Shown here piece by piece: positions 1-8,500 of a DNA stretch of 11,822 nucleotides (within the stretch, counting starts at the first letter, position 1; every line of letters begins with the position of its first letter). The stretch comes from an uncultured Synergistia bacterium (GTDB taxonomy: Bacteria; Eremiobacterota; SpSt-956; JAKJGF01). Location: NCBI GenBank assembly GCA_937888925.1, contig CALARM010000077.1:1-11822 (forward strand). Reading direction: 5' to 3'. The notes below the pieces were generated by a model. That model saw nothing but the letters and a program-made list of their open reading frames with translations, was not told the origin of the DNA and ran no database searches. A program made the position numbers and the translations under genes.

Positions 1-78
1 TTCCTGAATTTCTTCTTCAGTTTCTTCCTGAATTTCTTCTTCAGTTTCTTCCTGAATTTCTTCTTCAGTTTCTTCCTG
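1..78. repeat. 24-bp in-frame tandem repeat (QEETEEEI)n
   Basis: The 24-bp unit begins ttcctgaatttcttcttcag. It occurs three times without any difference (1-24, 25-48, 49-72), then a partial copy (73-78). It continues to the window edge, so more copies may lie outside. The unit is a multiple of three and encodes the acidic octapeptide QEETEEEI on the minus strand. Exact identity at the DNA level suggests recent slippage or unequal exchange and predicts copy-number variation between strains. Confidence 0.95.
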
Positions 79-753
79 ATATTGAGGCCTGTTTTGTTCT
101 TCTATTATTAATTCTTGAATAATTTTTAATTCATTCTGTGCTTCTTTATGTGCTGGCTTGATGCTCAAGACTTTATTCAGCAGTTCTTCAGCTTTGCTAT
201 AAAGTTTTTTCTCTCTGGCGCATTCAGCGGCTTTAATGTAATTTGCCAGAGCACCTCTTGTGCTACCCATCATTTCTGATATAAAGGCTATTTTTTCTAT
301 AACGTTTATATTGTCCGGTTCTATTTTAACCAGTTGTCTGAGAGCCATTATTGCAGCATCATATTTTTTTATTTCGAAATTAAGCTCTGCGAACTCTCTT
401 AAAGCTTCCTTGTGTGACTCTTCCACTCTCAGAACTTTTCTATAAAATTCAATAGCATTGTCTTTATTATTTAAGTCTTTGTAAATAGCGGCTATGCTGA
501 AAAGAGCCTGAGCATCCTGTTTATGCTCTATAATTTTATTATAAATTTCAAGTGCCCTCTCCGGCTCTTTATTTATTCTATAAAATTCTCCTAATTTTTT
601 ATGTAATAATATGCCTTCTTCTATTTTTTCATCATTGTAAAAGCTATTTATTTGTTCCATTATAGAGTCATGAGTGACAGAGCCATCAAGTAAAGCCGCT
701 ATATCAGGATCTTGAACAAAATCTAATTTTTTATCTTCACTGAGTCCAGACAT
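1..753 (-). CDS. TPR-repeat protein, 3' end outside the window
   Basis: The reading frame is open from an ATG at 753-751 to the window edge, giving 251 residues without a stop; the C-terminus is missing. A good ribosome binding site (gggag, 6 nt before the ATG) supports the start. There is no signal peptide, so it is probably cytoplasmic. Residues about 48-215 are alpha-helical with TPR-like spacing, for example EFYRINKEPERALEIYNKII (55-74), YKDLNNKDNAIEFYRKVL (91-108) and LYSKAEELLNKVLSIKP (184-200). TPRs are protein-interaction scaffolds. From about residue 226 the protein enters an exact octapeptide repeat, QEETEEEI, which is acidic and low-complexity. The gene lies downstream of the beta-propeller gene on the same strand, 136 bp away with a possible terminator between, so co-transcription is uncertain. 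The partner and pathway cannot be told from the sequence. Confidence 0.88.
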   Translation of the reverse strand, partial: MSGLSEDKKLDFVQDPDIAALLDGSVTHDSIMEQINSFYNDEKIEEGILLHKKLGEFYRINKEPERALEIYNKIIEHKQDAQALFSIAAIYKDLNNKDNAIEFYRKVLRVEESHKEALREFAELNFEIKKYDAAIMALRQLVKIEPDNINVIEKIAFISEMMGSTRGALANYIKAAECAREKKLYSKAEELLNKVLSIKPAHKEAQNELKIIQELIIEEQNRPQYQEETEEEIQEETEEEIQEETEEEIQE

Positions 754-836
754 ACTTATCTCCCTTAATTATATAATTTCAAGGATAATTTATATATATG
801 TGTATGAAGAACGATATTATCTTCGTTTTGAATCAT

Positions 837-857
837 AAAAACCCTTCATTAAAGGGA
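837..857 (-). terminator. possible weak Rho-independent terminator after the propeller gene
   Basis: Read on the minus strand, the sequence is ccctt-taatg-aaggg followed by five T residues. The stem has 5 bp and the loop 5 nt. It lies about 33 bp after the stop codon of the beta-propeller gene and before the TPR gene, the expected place. The stem is short and has only three G-C pairs, so termination may be partial. Confidence 0.45.
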
Positions 858-889
858 AATAATTTATGAATATATTTGATAGTGTTATA

Positions 890-2620
890 TTAAGTTCTAT
901 AGGCTGATATTTTATCCCCGTCTGTATAGAATAACAGTTTATATATTCTGTCATAAAAATAAGCTGGTTTATCATTATCCAGGTCTATTTTAGAATCCAT
1001 ATTTCCGTTCTCTATATTTATGGTGCCCACTCCCTGTATATCGGAATTCTGTTCATCTTCTCCATAAACATAAAAATATATATTTTTTTGTTTCGTCAGG
1101 AGTTGCATACGTTCCTTTCTGATCTTAACAGACTGAGAAAATCCCGGAGTATTTCTAAAAGCATTTGAGCCTGCCCAGAAGGTTTTTTCTTTCTGCGTCT
1201 GTCGATATAATCTGTCTTCTGCTGCATTTCTATTCATGCTTCTGTTTATATCATATGCTGAATAGCCAAGCATTAATGGCAGGGCAAGACCTCCTGTGCA
1301 TAAAGCTATAGCTGCTCTTATTAAAATTCTGTTAGGAAGCATATCAAGAAATCCCGGCTTCTGTTCCTTAAAGCCTGTCAGCCAGATTTTATGTCCGCTG
1401 TTCAGATCATAGCAGCCAACTTTCTGCCCTGATTGAACAAATACTTTTTTTTCTTTTTCATAGGCTACTGTAATAACGGGATTTTCGAAATCTATAGTTG
1501 TTTTGTATACATCTTTACCTGTTTTTTTGTCAATAGCTATTAAGGATATTTTATCTGAAAAGAGGATTTTATCCTTAACCGGAACTATATTGGTTATAGG
1601 CTCCTGACAGTTGTAAAATTTCCATGCAGTTGTACCTGTTTTTGCATCTAAAGCAAATACTCCTACAGGAGCTACATTTTTTATATCATTAAGATTGCAT
1701 TTAAGAAAGGTTCCTCCTATTTGCCCGAATATCTTTCCGTTATCGTAATACATAAGAGGAACAAGACCAAAATTTTCCGAAGCCCAGAGAACACTTCCAT
1801 CTTTACGATTTATGGCTCTTACTATACCTGAGCCGGAGGTGTATATGGTTTTATCGGTAATTATGGCATCACCATCGGTTCTTACAAAGGTTTCGTCTTT
1901 ATTAACTGTGTATGTGGTATACCATAATTGTTTTCCTGTTTTGTAGGAAAATTTTCTGAGACCATCATAAAAAAAGTATATTTCATCATCTATGAAAACA
2001 GGGGGATAAAAACCACTTACATCATATTTATTGCCGAAAATTAAAACCCCTGAGGATTTTGTCCCGTTAAATGAACTGTTAAATTCTGATTCCCAGTTAA
2101 TCTTGCCTTTGAATATGTTTATATTATATATATGGGGACGAACTCTGTCACCACTATCACTATCTATGAGATAAAGAAATGACCATCTTTCAAGTACTGG
2201 TAAAATTTCAATAGTTTTACCTTTTATATTATTATTTTCCCATAGCTTTTTTCCTGTGAGAATTTCATAGGCTTCCAGTTTATATTTCCTGTCTTTTTCT
2301 ATCTCCCTGTTTACAAGAAGAATATCTGTTCCGTCAATAATTACAACATCATTTCTATTAATGTCCGGCCCGCTTTCTAACGACCAGATCGCTTCTCCTC
2401 TTCTTTCGGAAAGAGCATAGAGTTTTTTATTGCTTCCCACTATTAATACATCAAAATCTGTCTGAACCAACCAGTCTATATCTTTATCGAATTCCCTGTC
2501 CCACAGAGGGGATGTCATAGGGTATACCTGGCAGGGTTGTATTAGTAATAAAGATATTAATGTTATTATTAAAATTTTAGAAATAGAAAAATTCCCGAAG
2601 TTTCTTTTGATTGAAAACAT
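890..2620 (-). CDS. secreted PQQ-like beta-propeller repeat protein
   Basis: A 576-residue protein. The N-terminus has basic residues and then a hydrophobic stretch (residues about 13-29), a signal peptide or N-terminal anchor. Cys30 sits in IQPC, not a good lipobox. The body has repeated blades ending in the PQQ-like signature of alternating A-x-D/N-x-K-x-G and a terminal W: ALSERRGEAIW (69-79), AINRKDGSVLW (269-279), ALDAKTGTTAW (323-333), AIDKKTGKDVY (362-372), YDLNSGHKIW (404-413). These fit a WD40/PQQ-type propeller like BamB or quinoprotein dehydrogenases. I see no dehydrogenase active site, so a binding or scaffold role is more likely. Oddly, a hydrophobic segment (about 432-452) and then a charged stretch interrupt the propeller before two last strands. 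The ATG is preceded by aaggag at 13 nt, rather far, but an in-frame stop just upstream leaves no better choice. Exact function unknown. Confidence 0.85.
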   Translation of the reverse strand: MFSIKRNFGNFSISKILIITLISLLLIQPCQVYPMTSPLWDREFDKDIDWLVQTDFDVLIVGSNKKLYALSERRGEAIWSLESGPDINRNDVVIIDGTDILLVNREIEKDRKYKLEAYEILTGKKLWENNNIKGKTIEILPVLERWSFLYLIDSDSGDRVRPHIYNINIFKGKINWESEFNSSFNGTKSSGVLIFGNKYDVSGFYPPVFIDDEIYFFYDGLRKFSYKTGKQLWYTTYTVNKDETFVRTDGDAIITDKTIYTSGSGIVRAINRKDGSVLWASENFGLVPLMYYDNGKIFGQIGGTFLKCNLNDIKNVAPVGVFALDAKTGTTAWKFYNCQEPITNIVPVKDKILFSDKISLIAIDKKTGKDVYKTTIDFENPVITVAYEKEKKVFVQSGQKVGCYDLNSGHKIWLTGFKEQKPGFLDMLPNRILIRAAIALCTGGLALPLMLGYSAYDINRSMNRNAAEDRLYRQTQKEKTFWAGSNAFRNTPGFSQSVKIRKERMQLLTKQKNIYFYVYGEDEQNSDIQGVGTINIENGNMDSKIDLDNDKPAYFYDRIYKLLFYTDGDKISAYRT

Positions 2621-2675
2621 TTGATTTTACTCACTCCTTAATCATTGATCTTTTAAGAATTACAGAATTCAAACC

Positions 2676-2681
2676 AGTATA
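2676..2681 (-). promoter_or_regulatory. candidate -10 hexamer for the propeller gene
   Basis: On the minus strand, TATACT lies about 56 bp upstream of the propeller gene ATG. It matches the sigma-70 -10 consensus at five of six positions. No good -35 stands 16-18 bp upstream (ttagat at 17 bp is poor). In such AT-rich DNA a match like this can arise by chance. Confidence 0.25.
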
Positions 2682-2740
2682 AAATTAAAAAAATATCCAT
2701 CTAATTTTTAGGTTGTGGTGAGCATAAATAATAATATATA

Positions 2741-2762
2741 CTCTCGTGACACGTCACGGGAG
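2741..2762. promoter_or_regulatory. CG-rich hairpin / inverted repeat
   Basis: The sequence ctctcgtgac-ac-gtcacgggag forms a 10-bp inverted repeat, nine Watson-Crick pairs plus one G-T, around a 2-nt centre. It stands out in very AT-rich DNA. No T-run follows on the plus strand. It lies about 120 bp upstream of the propeller gene. It could be an operator or an RNA hairpin; the sequence alone does not decide. Confidence 0.45.
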
Positions 2763-2994
2763 AAAGGTTTTGTTATCTTAATGCTCAAATCAGTAAATTT
2801 CTAATGTGACAAAGCCAGTATTCTTCATTTGTTTTTTAAAACCTTCTATAATTAATAACCTTGTAAAGTGTAATGCAAAATACATAGAAATATAACCAAT
2901 TACGTATTAAGCTTTATTTAAATTTTAATAAGAACCTAATAGTGCTCTCAAAAAAAATTAAAATATGATTTAATTACTTATAAAATTTATATTT

Positions 2995-3013
2995 TTCTAT
3001 GAATTTCATAGAA
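2995..3013. promoter_or_regulatory. perfect 19-bp palindrome, operator-like
   Basis: The sequence ttctatgaa-t-ttcatagaa is a perfect inverted repeat with 9-bp arms and a single central base. This is a typical shape for a dimeric helix-turn-helix repressor site. It lies 30 bp before a TATAAT hexamer (3044-3049), a position suited to activation or repression of a rightward promoter. The regulator is not in the window. Confidence 0.45.
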
Positions 3014-3043
3014 GAAAACGGAAAATTTTAACATGGTGGACTA

Positions 3044-3071
3044 TATAATAATTTTTATCTGTTTAAAGGAG
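3044..3071 (+). promoter_or_regulatory. candidate -10 element followed by a strong ribosome binding site
   Basis: TATAAT at 3044-3049 matches the sigma-70 -10 consensus exactly, though I see no good -35 at 16-18 bp. The Shine-Dalgarno sequence aaaggag lies at 3065-3071. No ATG, GTG or TTG follows at proper spacing, only an ATT at 3079. The elements look like the promoter and leader of a gene whose start is lost. Confidence 0.35.
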
Positions 3072-3078
3072 ATTTTTT

Positions 3079-3207
3079 ATTTCAAAGCGAAACATATTGC
3101 TATTACTTAGTACCGTAACAGGTAAAAGGGTACCCGTAAAAAGCTTCTGCCTGGCAGGCTCTGGAGAAGAAAAATTAGTTTTTTATATAGAATTAAAAAT
3201 TAAATAA
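3079..3207 (+). pseudogene. possible 5' remnant of a secreted-protein gene, cut by the 173-bp repeat
   Basis: Seven nucleotides after a strong aaaggag, an ATT codon opens a 42-codon frame that begins I-S-K-R-N-I-L-L-L-L-S-T-V, a positively charged then hydrophobic start like a truncated signal peptide. Only 11 codons precede the boundary of the 173-bp repeat at 3112. The rest is repeat sequence, and the frame ends in TAA at 3205-3207. This fits a gene start with a mutated ATG whose body was replaced when the repeat, or the block behind it, arrived. It could equally be chance. Confidence 0.3.
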
Positions 3208-3284
3208 GGGTTAATTTATTGTCTGTAAAACAAATTATATAAGGCAAATTATTTTTCTTCGTAAGAGCCTGTCATGCAGAAGCT
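3112..3284 (+). repeat. 173-bp MITE-like repeat, copy 1
   Basis: This stretch matches the reverse complement of 11332-11504 over its whole 173 bp, with seven substitutions and no gaps by hand alignment (about 96% identity). The inner 143 bp (3142-3284) has its own imperfect terminal inverted repeats of about 35 bp: agcttctgcctggcaggctc on one side and the complement of the gagcctgtcatgcagaagct end on the other. No protein is encoded. The structure suits a miniature inverted-repeat element that depends on a transposase elsewhere, or a long-hairpin intergenic repeat. I see no clear target-site duplication. Confidence 0.9.
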
Positions 3285-3353
3285 GGCAAAATGGTTACTA
3301 ATTTACCTGGTGTGGTATTTAGCAATGTATCTATTTGAAAGATATGTGATTGT

Positions 3354-5435
3354 ATGCAGGAAGAATATGAAATTCAGGAGAAGAAGAAAGATTATATTTG
3401 TCTTTTTTTTGCTCTTATATGTTCAATATTATCTATTATTCTTGTATTTTTATTTATAGCAGGAATCTATCACCCGGAAAACTCTTTAAATAAATTACCG
3501 AATGATATAGCAGTACGTTTATATAATTTTGCTCCAGAGCCGCTTGAAAGAATGTTTTTTATCACAGGAGTTATTCTTTCTCCTATATTAATAACTTTCT
3601 TTTTTTTTCTTATTAAAACCTTTATATCGATAAAGATAAGAAATTTATCTGATATAAATAAGCTATATAAAATTTTTATATTCCTTTCTTTAATTATTAT
3701 AATAGTTTTATCTTCAATTGATATCGTCTTTAATCCATTTTATTATGATATATCTGATATATCTGATGTTTTTGTACCCTTATTAATTTTTTCTTTTTTC
3801 TTATCCTATATTTTCGTTTATAAAGATTTAAAGTTATTATGGCTTGATTACATAGTAAACATAATTTGCTATATATTTATTTTACTCATTTCATTAAATT
3901 CTTTATGTGATCTTTATAATTTTAACAATGATTTACACTTTGGGACGCATTTTGGAACAGTTTTTTATGCAATTTCACAAGTTTTTTCAGGGAAAGTATT
4001 ACTGGTTGATTTTATCCATCAATATGGTTTATATCCTCATTTTTTAGAACCACTCTTAAAGATTACAGGACTTACTCCTTTCAAATTTACCATTATTATG
4101 GGTATTTTAAATGGAATTTCTTTTTTTTATCTCTATAAATTTTTAAGAGAAGTTACAGAAAATAAAATTATAGCATCGCTCGGTTTCTTAACGATGATCT
4201 GGTATAATTATTTTTTAGGATATTTTTTTCAAATAAAATTTTTTTATTATGATCCTTTTTTTCAGTATCATCCTGTAAGATTTTTATTCCCCAGTTTATC
4301 TATATATATTACATGGAGGTATTTTAAGAAAAACAATTCTTTCCTTTATTTTTCTTCTTTTTTCTTTTATTCATTTGCTGTTTTATGGAATTTTGATACA
4401 GGACTGGTGGTCTTTTTTTCATGGCTTTTACTTCTTATTTATAAAGAGTTAGTAGATAATAATGTAAAAATAGCTTTAAAAAAGATAGTAAAACATTTAT
4501 TATATGGTTTTTTAATTTTTCTGACAATATTTTTTTTATATAATTTTTATATAAAATTACGATATGGTGTTTTCCCTGATTTTATAAGTTCCATAAAATA
4601 TCAAAAAATATTTTATTTTTATGGTTTTTATATGTTACCTATGAAGATTATTCATCCATGGAATTTAGTTGTGCTCGTATATTTATATGGGTTAGCTTAT
4701 GGTATTAAATCATTTTTTATTAGAAAAGCAGATTTTAAAACTTATGCAGTAGTATTTTTATCTATTCTGGGTTTTGGTATATTCAGTTATTTTCAGGGAA
4801 GAAGTGTTGATCCTAATTTACTGCTAGTTTCTTATCCTGCCTTATTACTTTTAACTATTTTTATAGATGAATTTTTTAGTAGAAAGCCTTCTTTTAAGTT
4901 AAGTTCATTATTATTGATTTCATTTTTATTATTTACAACAGTTGTAATGATTTCAAAAGTGCCTTTGTTTTTTATTAATTTAACAGATAGATTTGAAGCA
5001 ATTATTGAAAAAGAACCGACAAATCTATCAAGAAACGCTTGTTTTATAATAAATAATACAAAACCGGGGGAAAAGGTTTTTATCATATCGAATCATTCCG
5101 GTGTTTATTACACTATGTCACATACAATATGCCCTTTAAATATCTCATCTATTACTGAGTTTTTTTTAAAAGAAGATTATTATACAATTTATAGATTCTT
5201 AAAAGAAAATAAACATAGTAAGGTATTTGTAGATAACACTTATGTTACTCTTGACTTGAATATGGTTTATAATCTTTTAGAGAAAAAGGAAAGAGTTAAT
5301 TTATGTATAGAAGTTCCTGAGAATGATAACGGAGTGAGTAAGTTAAGATTATTTATAATGGATATTCTTATTAAAGAATATAAAGCAGTAAAATTGAGCT
5401 CTGACGGGAATATGATGCTTTTTGAGAAAGACTGA
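3354..5435 (+). CDS. polytopic membrane protein, GT-C glycosyltransferase-like
   Basis: A 693-residue protein with about a dozen hydrophobic helices and a hydrophilic C-terminal domain of roughly 130 residues (from about 560). The region 193-240 resembles the first extracytoplasmic loop of GT-C enzymes (PMT/ArnT type): DLHFGTHFG, then FSGKVLLVDFIHQYGLYPHF (211-230), with acidic and G-x-x-L-x-D...YG features common in uncharacterised members. Such enzymes transfer sugars from polyprenyl-phosphate donors outside the cytoplasmic membrane. Which Asp or Glu is catalytic, and the acceptor, cannot be decided here. ATG 3354 is the first possible start after an in-frame TGA at 3336-3338, but its ribosome binding site is weak. 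The gene is far richer in A and T than the alpha-2-macroglobulin gene, partly from its Phe/Ile/Leu/Tyr content. It ends in TGA, 77 bp before the next gene with no terminator visible between, so the two may be co-transcribed. Confidence 0.8.
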   Translation: MQEEYEIQEKKKDYICLFFALICSILSIILVFLFIAGIYHPENSLNKLPNDIAVRLYNFAPEPLERMFFITGVILSPILITFFFFLIKTFISIKIRNLSDINKLYKIFIFLSLIIIIVLSSIDIVFNPFYYDISDISDVFVPLLIFSFFLSYIFVYKDLKLLWLDYIVNIICYIFILLISLNSLCDLYNFNNDLHFGTHFGTVFYAISQVFSGKVLLVDFIHQYGLYPHFLEPLLKITGLTPFKFTIIMGILNGISFFYLYKFLREVTENKIIASLGFLTMIWYNYFLGYFFQIKFFYYDPFFQYHPVRFLFPSLSIYITWRYFKKNNSFLYFSSFFFYSFAVLWNFDTGLVVFFSWLLLLIYKELVDNNVKIALKKIVKHLLYGFLIFLTIFFLYNFYIKLRYGVFPDFISSIKYQKIFYFYGFYMLPMKIIHPWNLVVLVYLYGLAYGIKSFFIRKADFKTYAVVFLSILGFGIFSYFQGRSVDPNLLLVSYPALLLLTIFIDEFFSRKPSFKLSSLLLISFLLFTTVVMISKVPLFFINLTDRFEAIIEKEPTNLSRNACFIINNTKPGEKVFIISNHSGVYYTMSHTICPLNISSITEFFLKEDYYTIYRFLKENKHSKVFVDNTYVTLDLNMVYNLLEKKERVNLCIEVPENDNGVSKLRLFIMDILIKEYKAVKLSSDGNMMLFEKD

Positions 5436-5497
5436 ATTTATATTATGTAAGATAGAAAAATTTGTATTACTGTGATAAAATTATAATGAGTAATGTA

Positions 5498-5505
5498 GAG
5501 GGAGG
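5498..5505 (+). promoter_or_regulatory. ribosome binding site that decides the alpha-2-macroglobulin start
   Basis: The sequence gagggagg lies 7 nt before ATG 5513. The same frame is open from a TTG at 5462 and has an ATG at 5486, but neither has a Shine-Dalgarno sequence. ATG 5513 also puts the protein's basic-then-hydrophobic anchor right at the N-terminus. It is the clear start. Confidence 0.85.
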
Positions 5506-5512
5506 TATATTT

Positions 5513-8500
5513 ATGGAGCATATTAAAAGACCCATTTTAAACAGATGGGGTATATTTTTTTTAGTTCTTTTATTAATAATGTCCCTTATCAGTGTTTATA
5601 TGGCAACCATTCCGAAATGGGCAGGGAAGCTTGATTGCCGAGTCCTCTGTGATAACATGTTCTGCCCCGGTACGAAAGGTACAATAAGAGTAATTACCCT
5701 TAATCATGACGGATTAAAGCCTGTAAAAGATGCAGATATAATGGTCTTCCTTTCTGCAAAGAACAGGACGTGGGAAGTTCTCAATAAGAAAAGCGATATA
5801 TACGGTACTGTGGACGGAACTTTTGACATACCGTCAGATATGGAAGAAGGAGAAGGGACATTAACCGTTAAGATTTCTTCTTCTATCGGACAGGATAATA
5901 TTACTCAAAAGATTACCTTATCCCGTCCCTGCAGAATTCTCCTTACTTCAGACAAACCTGTATACCAGCCGGGCCAGACCATTCATGTAAGATCTCTTTC
6001 TATGGAAAATGAAAATCTCTCTCCTGTAAAAGATAGAACTGCTACTATAGAAGTTGAAGACAGTAAAGGGAATAAAGTTTTTAAAACAGTAGATGAAAAA
6101 ACATCTGACTATGGTATAGCTTCCGCAGATTTTATCCTTGCAAGAGAAGCCGATCCGGGAGATTATAAAATAAGGTCAATCGTGGGAGGAAATCAGTCTG
6201 AGATTACCGTTTCTGTCAAAAAATATGTACTGCCGAAATTCAAAGTGACCATTTCTACAGATAAAAAATTCTATCGTCCCGGAGAAACGATAAAAGGAGA
6301 TTTAAAAGCAGACTATTTCTTCGGAAAACCTGTTTCTGGAGGTAATGTTAAAGTAGAACTTGCCTCTTATGATGTGGAATATCATAAATTTGCAGAAATT
6401 CAGGGTAAGACTGATGAAGACGGGAATTTTATCTTTGAACAGTCTCTTGAGAAATATCTTGTAGGACAGCCTCTTGAAGGAGGTAAAGGTATGGTTCGCT
6501 TCACTATTGAGGTAACAGATAAGGCAGAACACAAAGAAATAATCTATGAGACACTTTTCGTATCAAAAGATACTGTTCAGATTACACTTGTACCTGAAAG
6601 CGGGGAAATAGTGCCGGGTATAGAGAATATACTCTATCTTATTACATCTTACCCTGACGGCACACCATGCAGAGCAACTGTTTCCACGGAACTCGGCCAA
6701 CAGGGGACTCAGAGATTTCAGACATCTTCTACAGGTATAGCAGAATTTACCCTGAAGCCGGAGTTTATGGGCAGGCAGATTGAACTCAATGCCAGTGACG
6801 GACTCGGTAATTCAGGTGCTATGTCCTATGTTCCTCAGACAGGTCAGACCGCAGAATCCATTCTTCTCCGTACAGATAAAGCTGTTTATAAAGATTCTGA
6901 TGTTATGAACCTGGAAATTTTTTCCTCTACAGATGGAAGCGTATTTTTAGATATAGTAAAGAACCGCCAGACAAGACTCACTAAAATTCTTACAGTAGAA
7001 GATAAAAAAGCAAAACTCAATATTCCTCTTACTGATACCCTGGCAGGAACATTACAGATTAATGCTTACAGACTCAAAAAAGACGGAAATTTTACAAAGG
7101 ATACGAAGATTGTTTATGTTGAGATAAGCAGGGATTTATCTGTAAAAGTACGTTCCGATAAAGATATATACAGGCCGGGGCGGACAGGTAAGATAGATTT
7201 TGAAGTGAAAGATAAAGAGGGTAAACCTGTTCCCGCCGCTCTCGGTATCTCGGTGGTAGATGAAAGTGTTTTTGCCCTTGCGGAAAAGGAACCGGGTCTG
7301 GAAAAGGTTTATTTTACACTGGAACAGGATCTGTTAAAACCGAAGGTTGAAGTATGCAAACATTATATTGACAGAGTAAGTGACGACCTCGTAAAGAAGA
7401 AAAATGATCAGAATACGGCAAGAGTTGCCTTCTGTTCCATCCCTGAAGATCCCTATTCTATTATGATAAATACTTATCCTGAAAGACTTGCCAGAATAAT
7501 GGCAATACAGCAGAAATATTTCTATTTTCTTCAGTGGTTCGGCATGCTCTGTGTTATGCTCATTTTAATATTATCACCTCTTTCCATACTCGTTCTCACC
7601 TTTTATAACGAGCTTTTAAAGAGAAAAGATGAAGAGAGATTTATTTCTGTTAATAATGATAATCTTGTGTCCATGATCGTTTATGCAGGAGGGTTTTTTC
7701 TCGTATTTTTGACACCTTTCGTTGTTGGAATTTTGATCTCTATTATGTCGCAGATGGTCCATCATTATAGCAGGAATGAATATACAGCCCTTATATTTTC
7801 TATAGCAGCTATGGCTGTTGCAGCATTTATCTATATAATAACCATGAGAAAGAAAAACCGCTGTGAAGATATAAAGAAACTTAATACCCTCCGTTACTCC
7901 TTTTACCTGATACAGTTATTTGTTGCAGGATTAATTGTAACTGCTGCTTTTCTGCTGGCCTGTGCCATGACGGGAAAAGAACAGATAGGCGGTATATCAA
8001 TGATCTTACTCTTTCTGACAGCAGTTATTTCTTCTATATTTATGAATTTTATACTCATTTATAATGCCCGATCTCATCTCGGCAAACACGGAAAATCCAA
8101 TCTGTGGCATTTTATATATAACTTTGGATTTATTATTATTGCAGGACTTGGTGTGCTGGGGATCCTTTTTGCCGTAATAGCTCCTAATTTTTTAAGAGCA
8201 AGGGCACAGGGGCCGACTTTATCCGGTACTATTAAAGATGGTGGAAGTGATAGATCCACATTGTCTGTATCTTCAGAAGAAATATCTCCTTCATATGCGA
8301 CAGGCCAGGGGCTGACACTGGATGGAGGAGGCTTCTCAGATAAAAAAGAAATAGTTCAGAACGAACCTTCCGGCGCCAGAACCTCTCATACAGAAAATTC
8401 TCAGGAACTCCCCACTTATTTGCGTCAGTATTTCCCTGAAACAATGTATTTCAATCCGGAACTCATAACAGACGAGCAGGGAAGAGCTTCCGCTGTAATT

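Larger units (their letters stand above)
2621..3353. other. AT-rich spacer between divergent gene blocks
   Basis: About 730 bp separate the minus-strand propeller gene from the plus-strand membrane-protein gene. I see no convincing intact gene. The first part should hold the propeller gene's promoter. The spacer also holds a CG-rich hairpin (2741-2762), a perfect operator-like palindrome (2995-3013), a -10-like hexamer with a ribosome binding site and a startless short frame (3044-3207), and one copy of the 173-bp repeat (3112-3284). The stretch 2763-2994 is simply AT-rich, and I recognise nothing in it. Confidence 0.7.

Noticed and set aside
1..78. CRISPR array
   Set aside because: The 24-bp units are directly adjacent with no spacers, and they encode an octapeptide repeat in frame.
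260..445. Plus-strand frame within the TPR gene
   Set aside because: It is antisense to a clear TPR coding frame and shows no signals of its own.
3274..3459. Small 61-residue hydrophobic frame starting inside the repeat
   Set aside because: It has no ribosome binding site and overlaps the GT-C gene start in another frame. AT-rich sequence easily gives such hydrophobic frames.
5462..5512. A longer N-terminus of the alpha-2-macroglobulin from TTG 5462
   Set aside because: There is no ribosome binding site before 5462, while gagggagg at 5498-5505 points clearly to ATG 5513.
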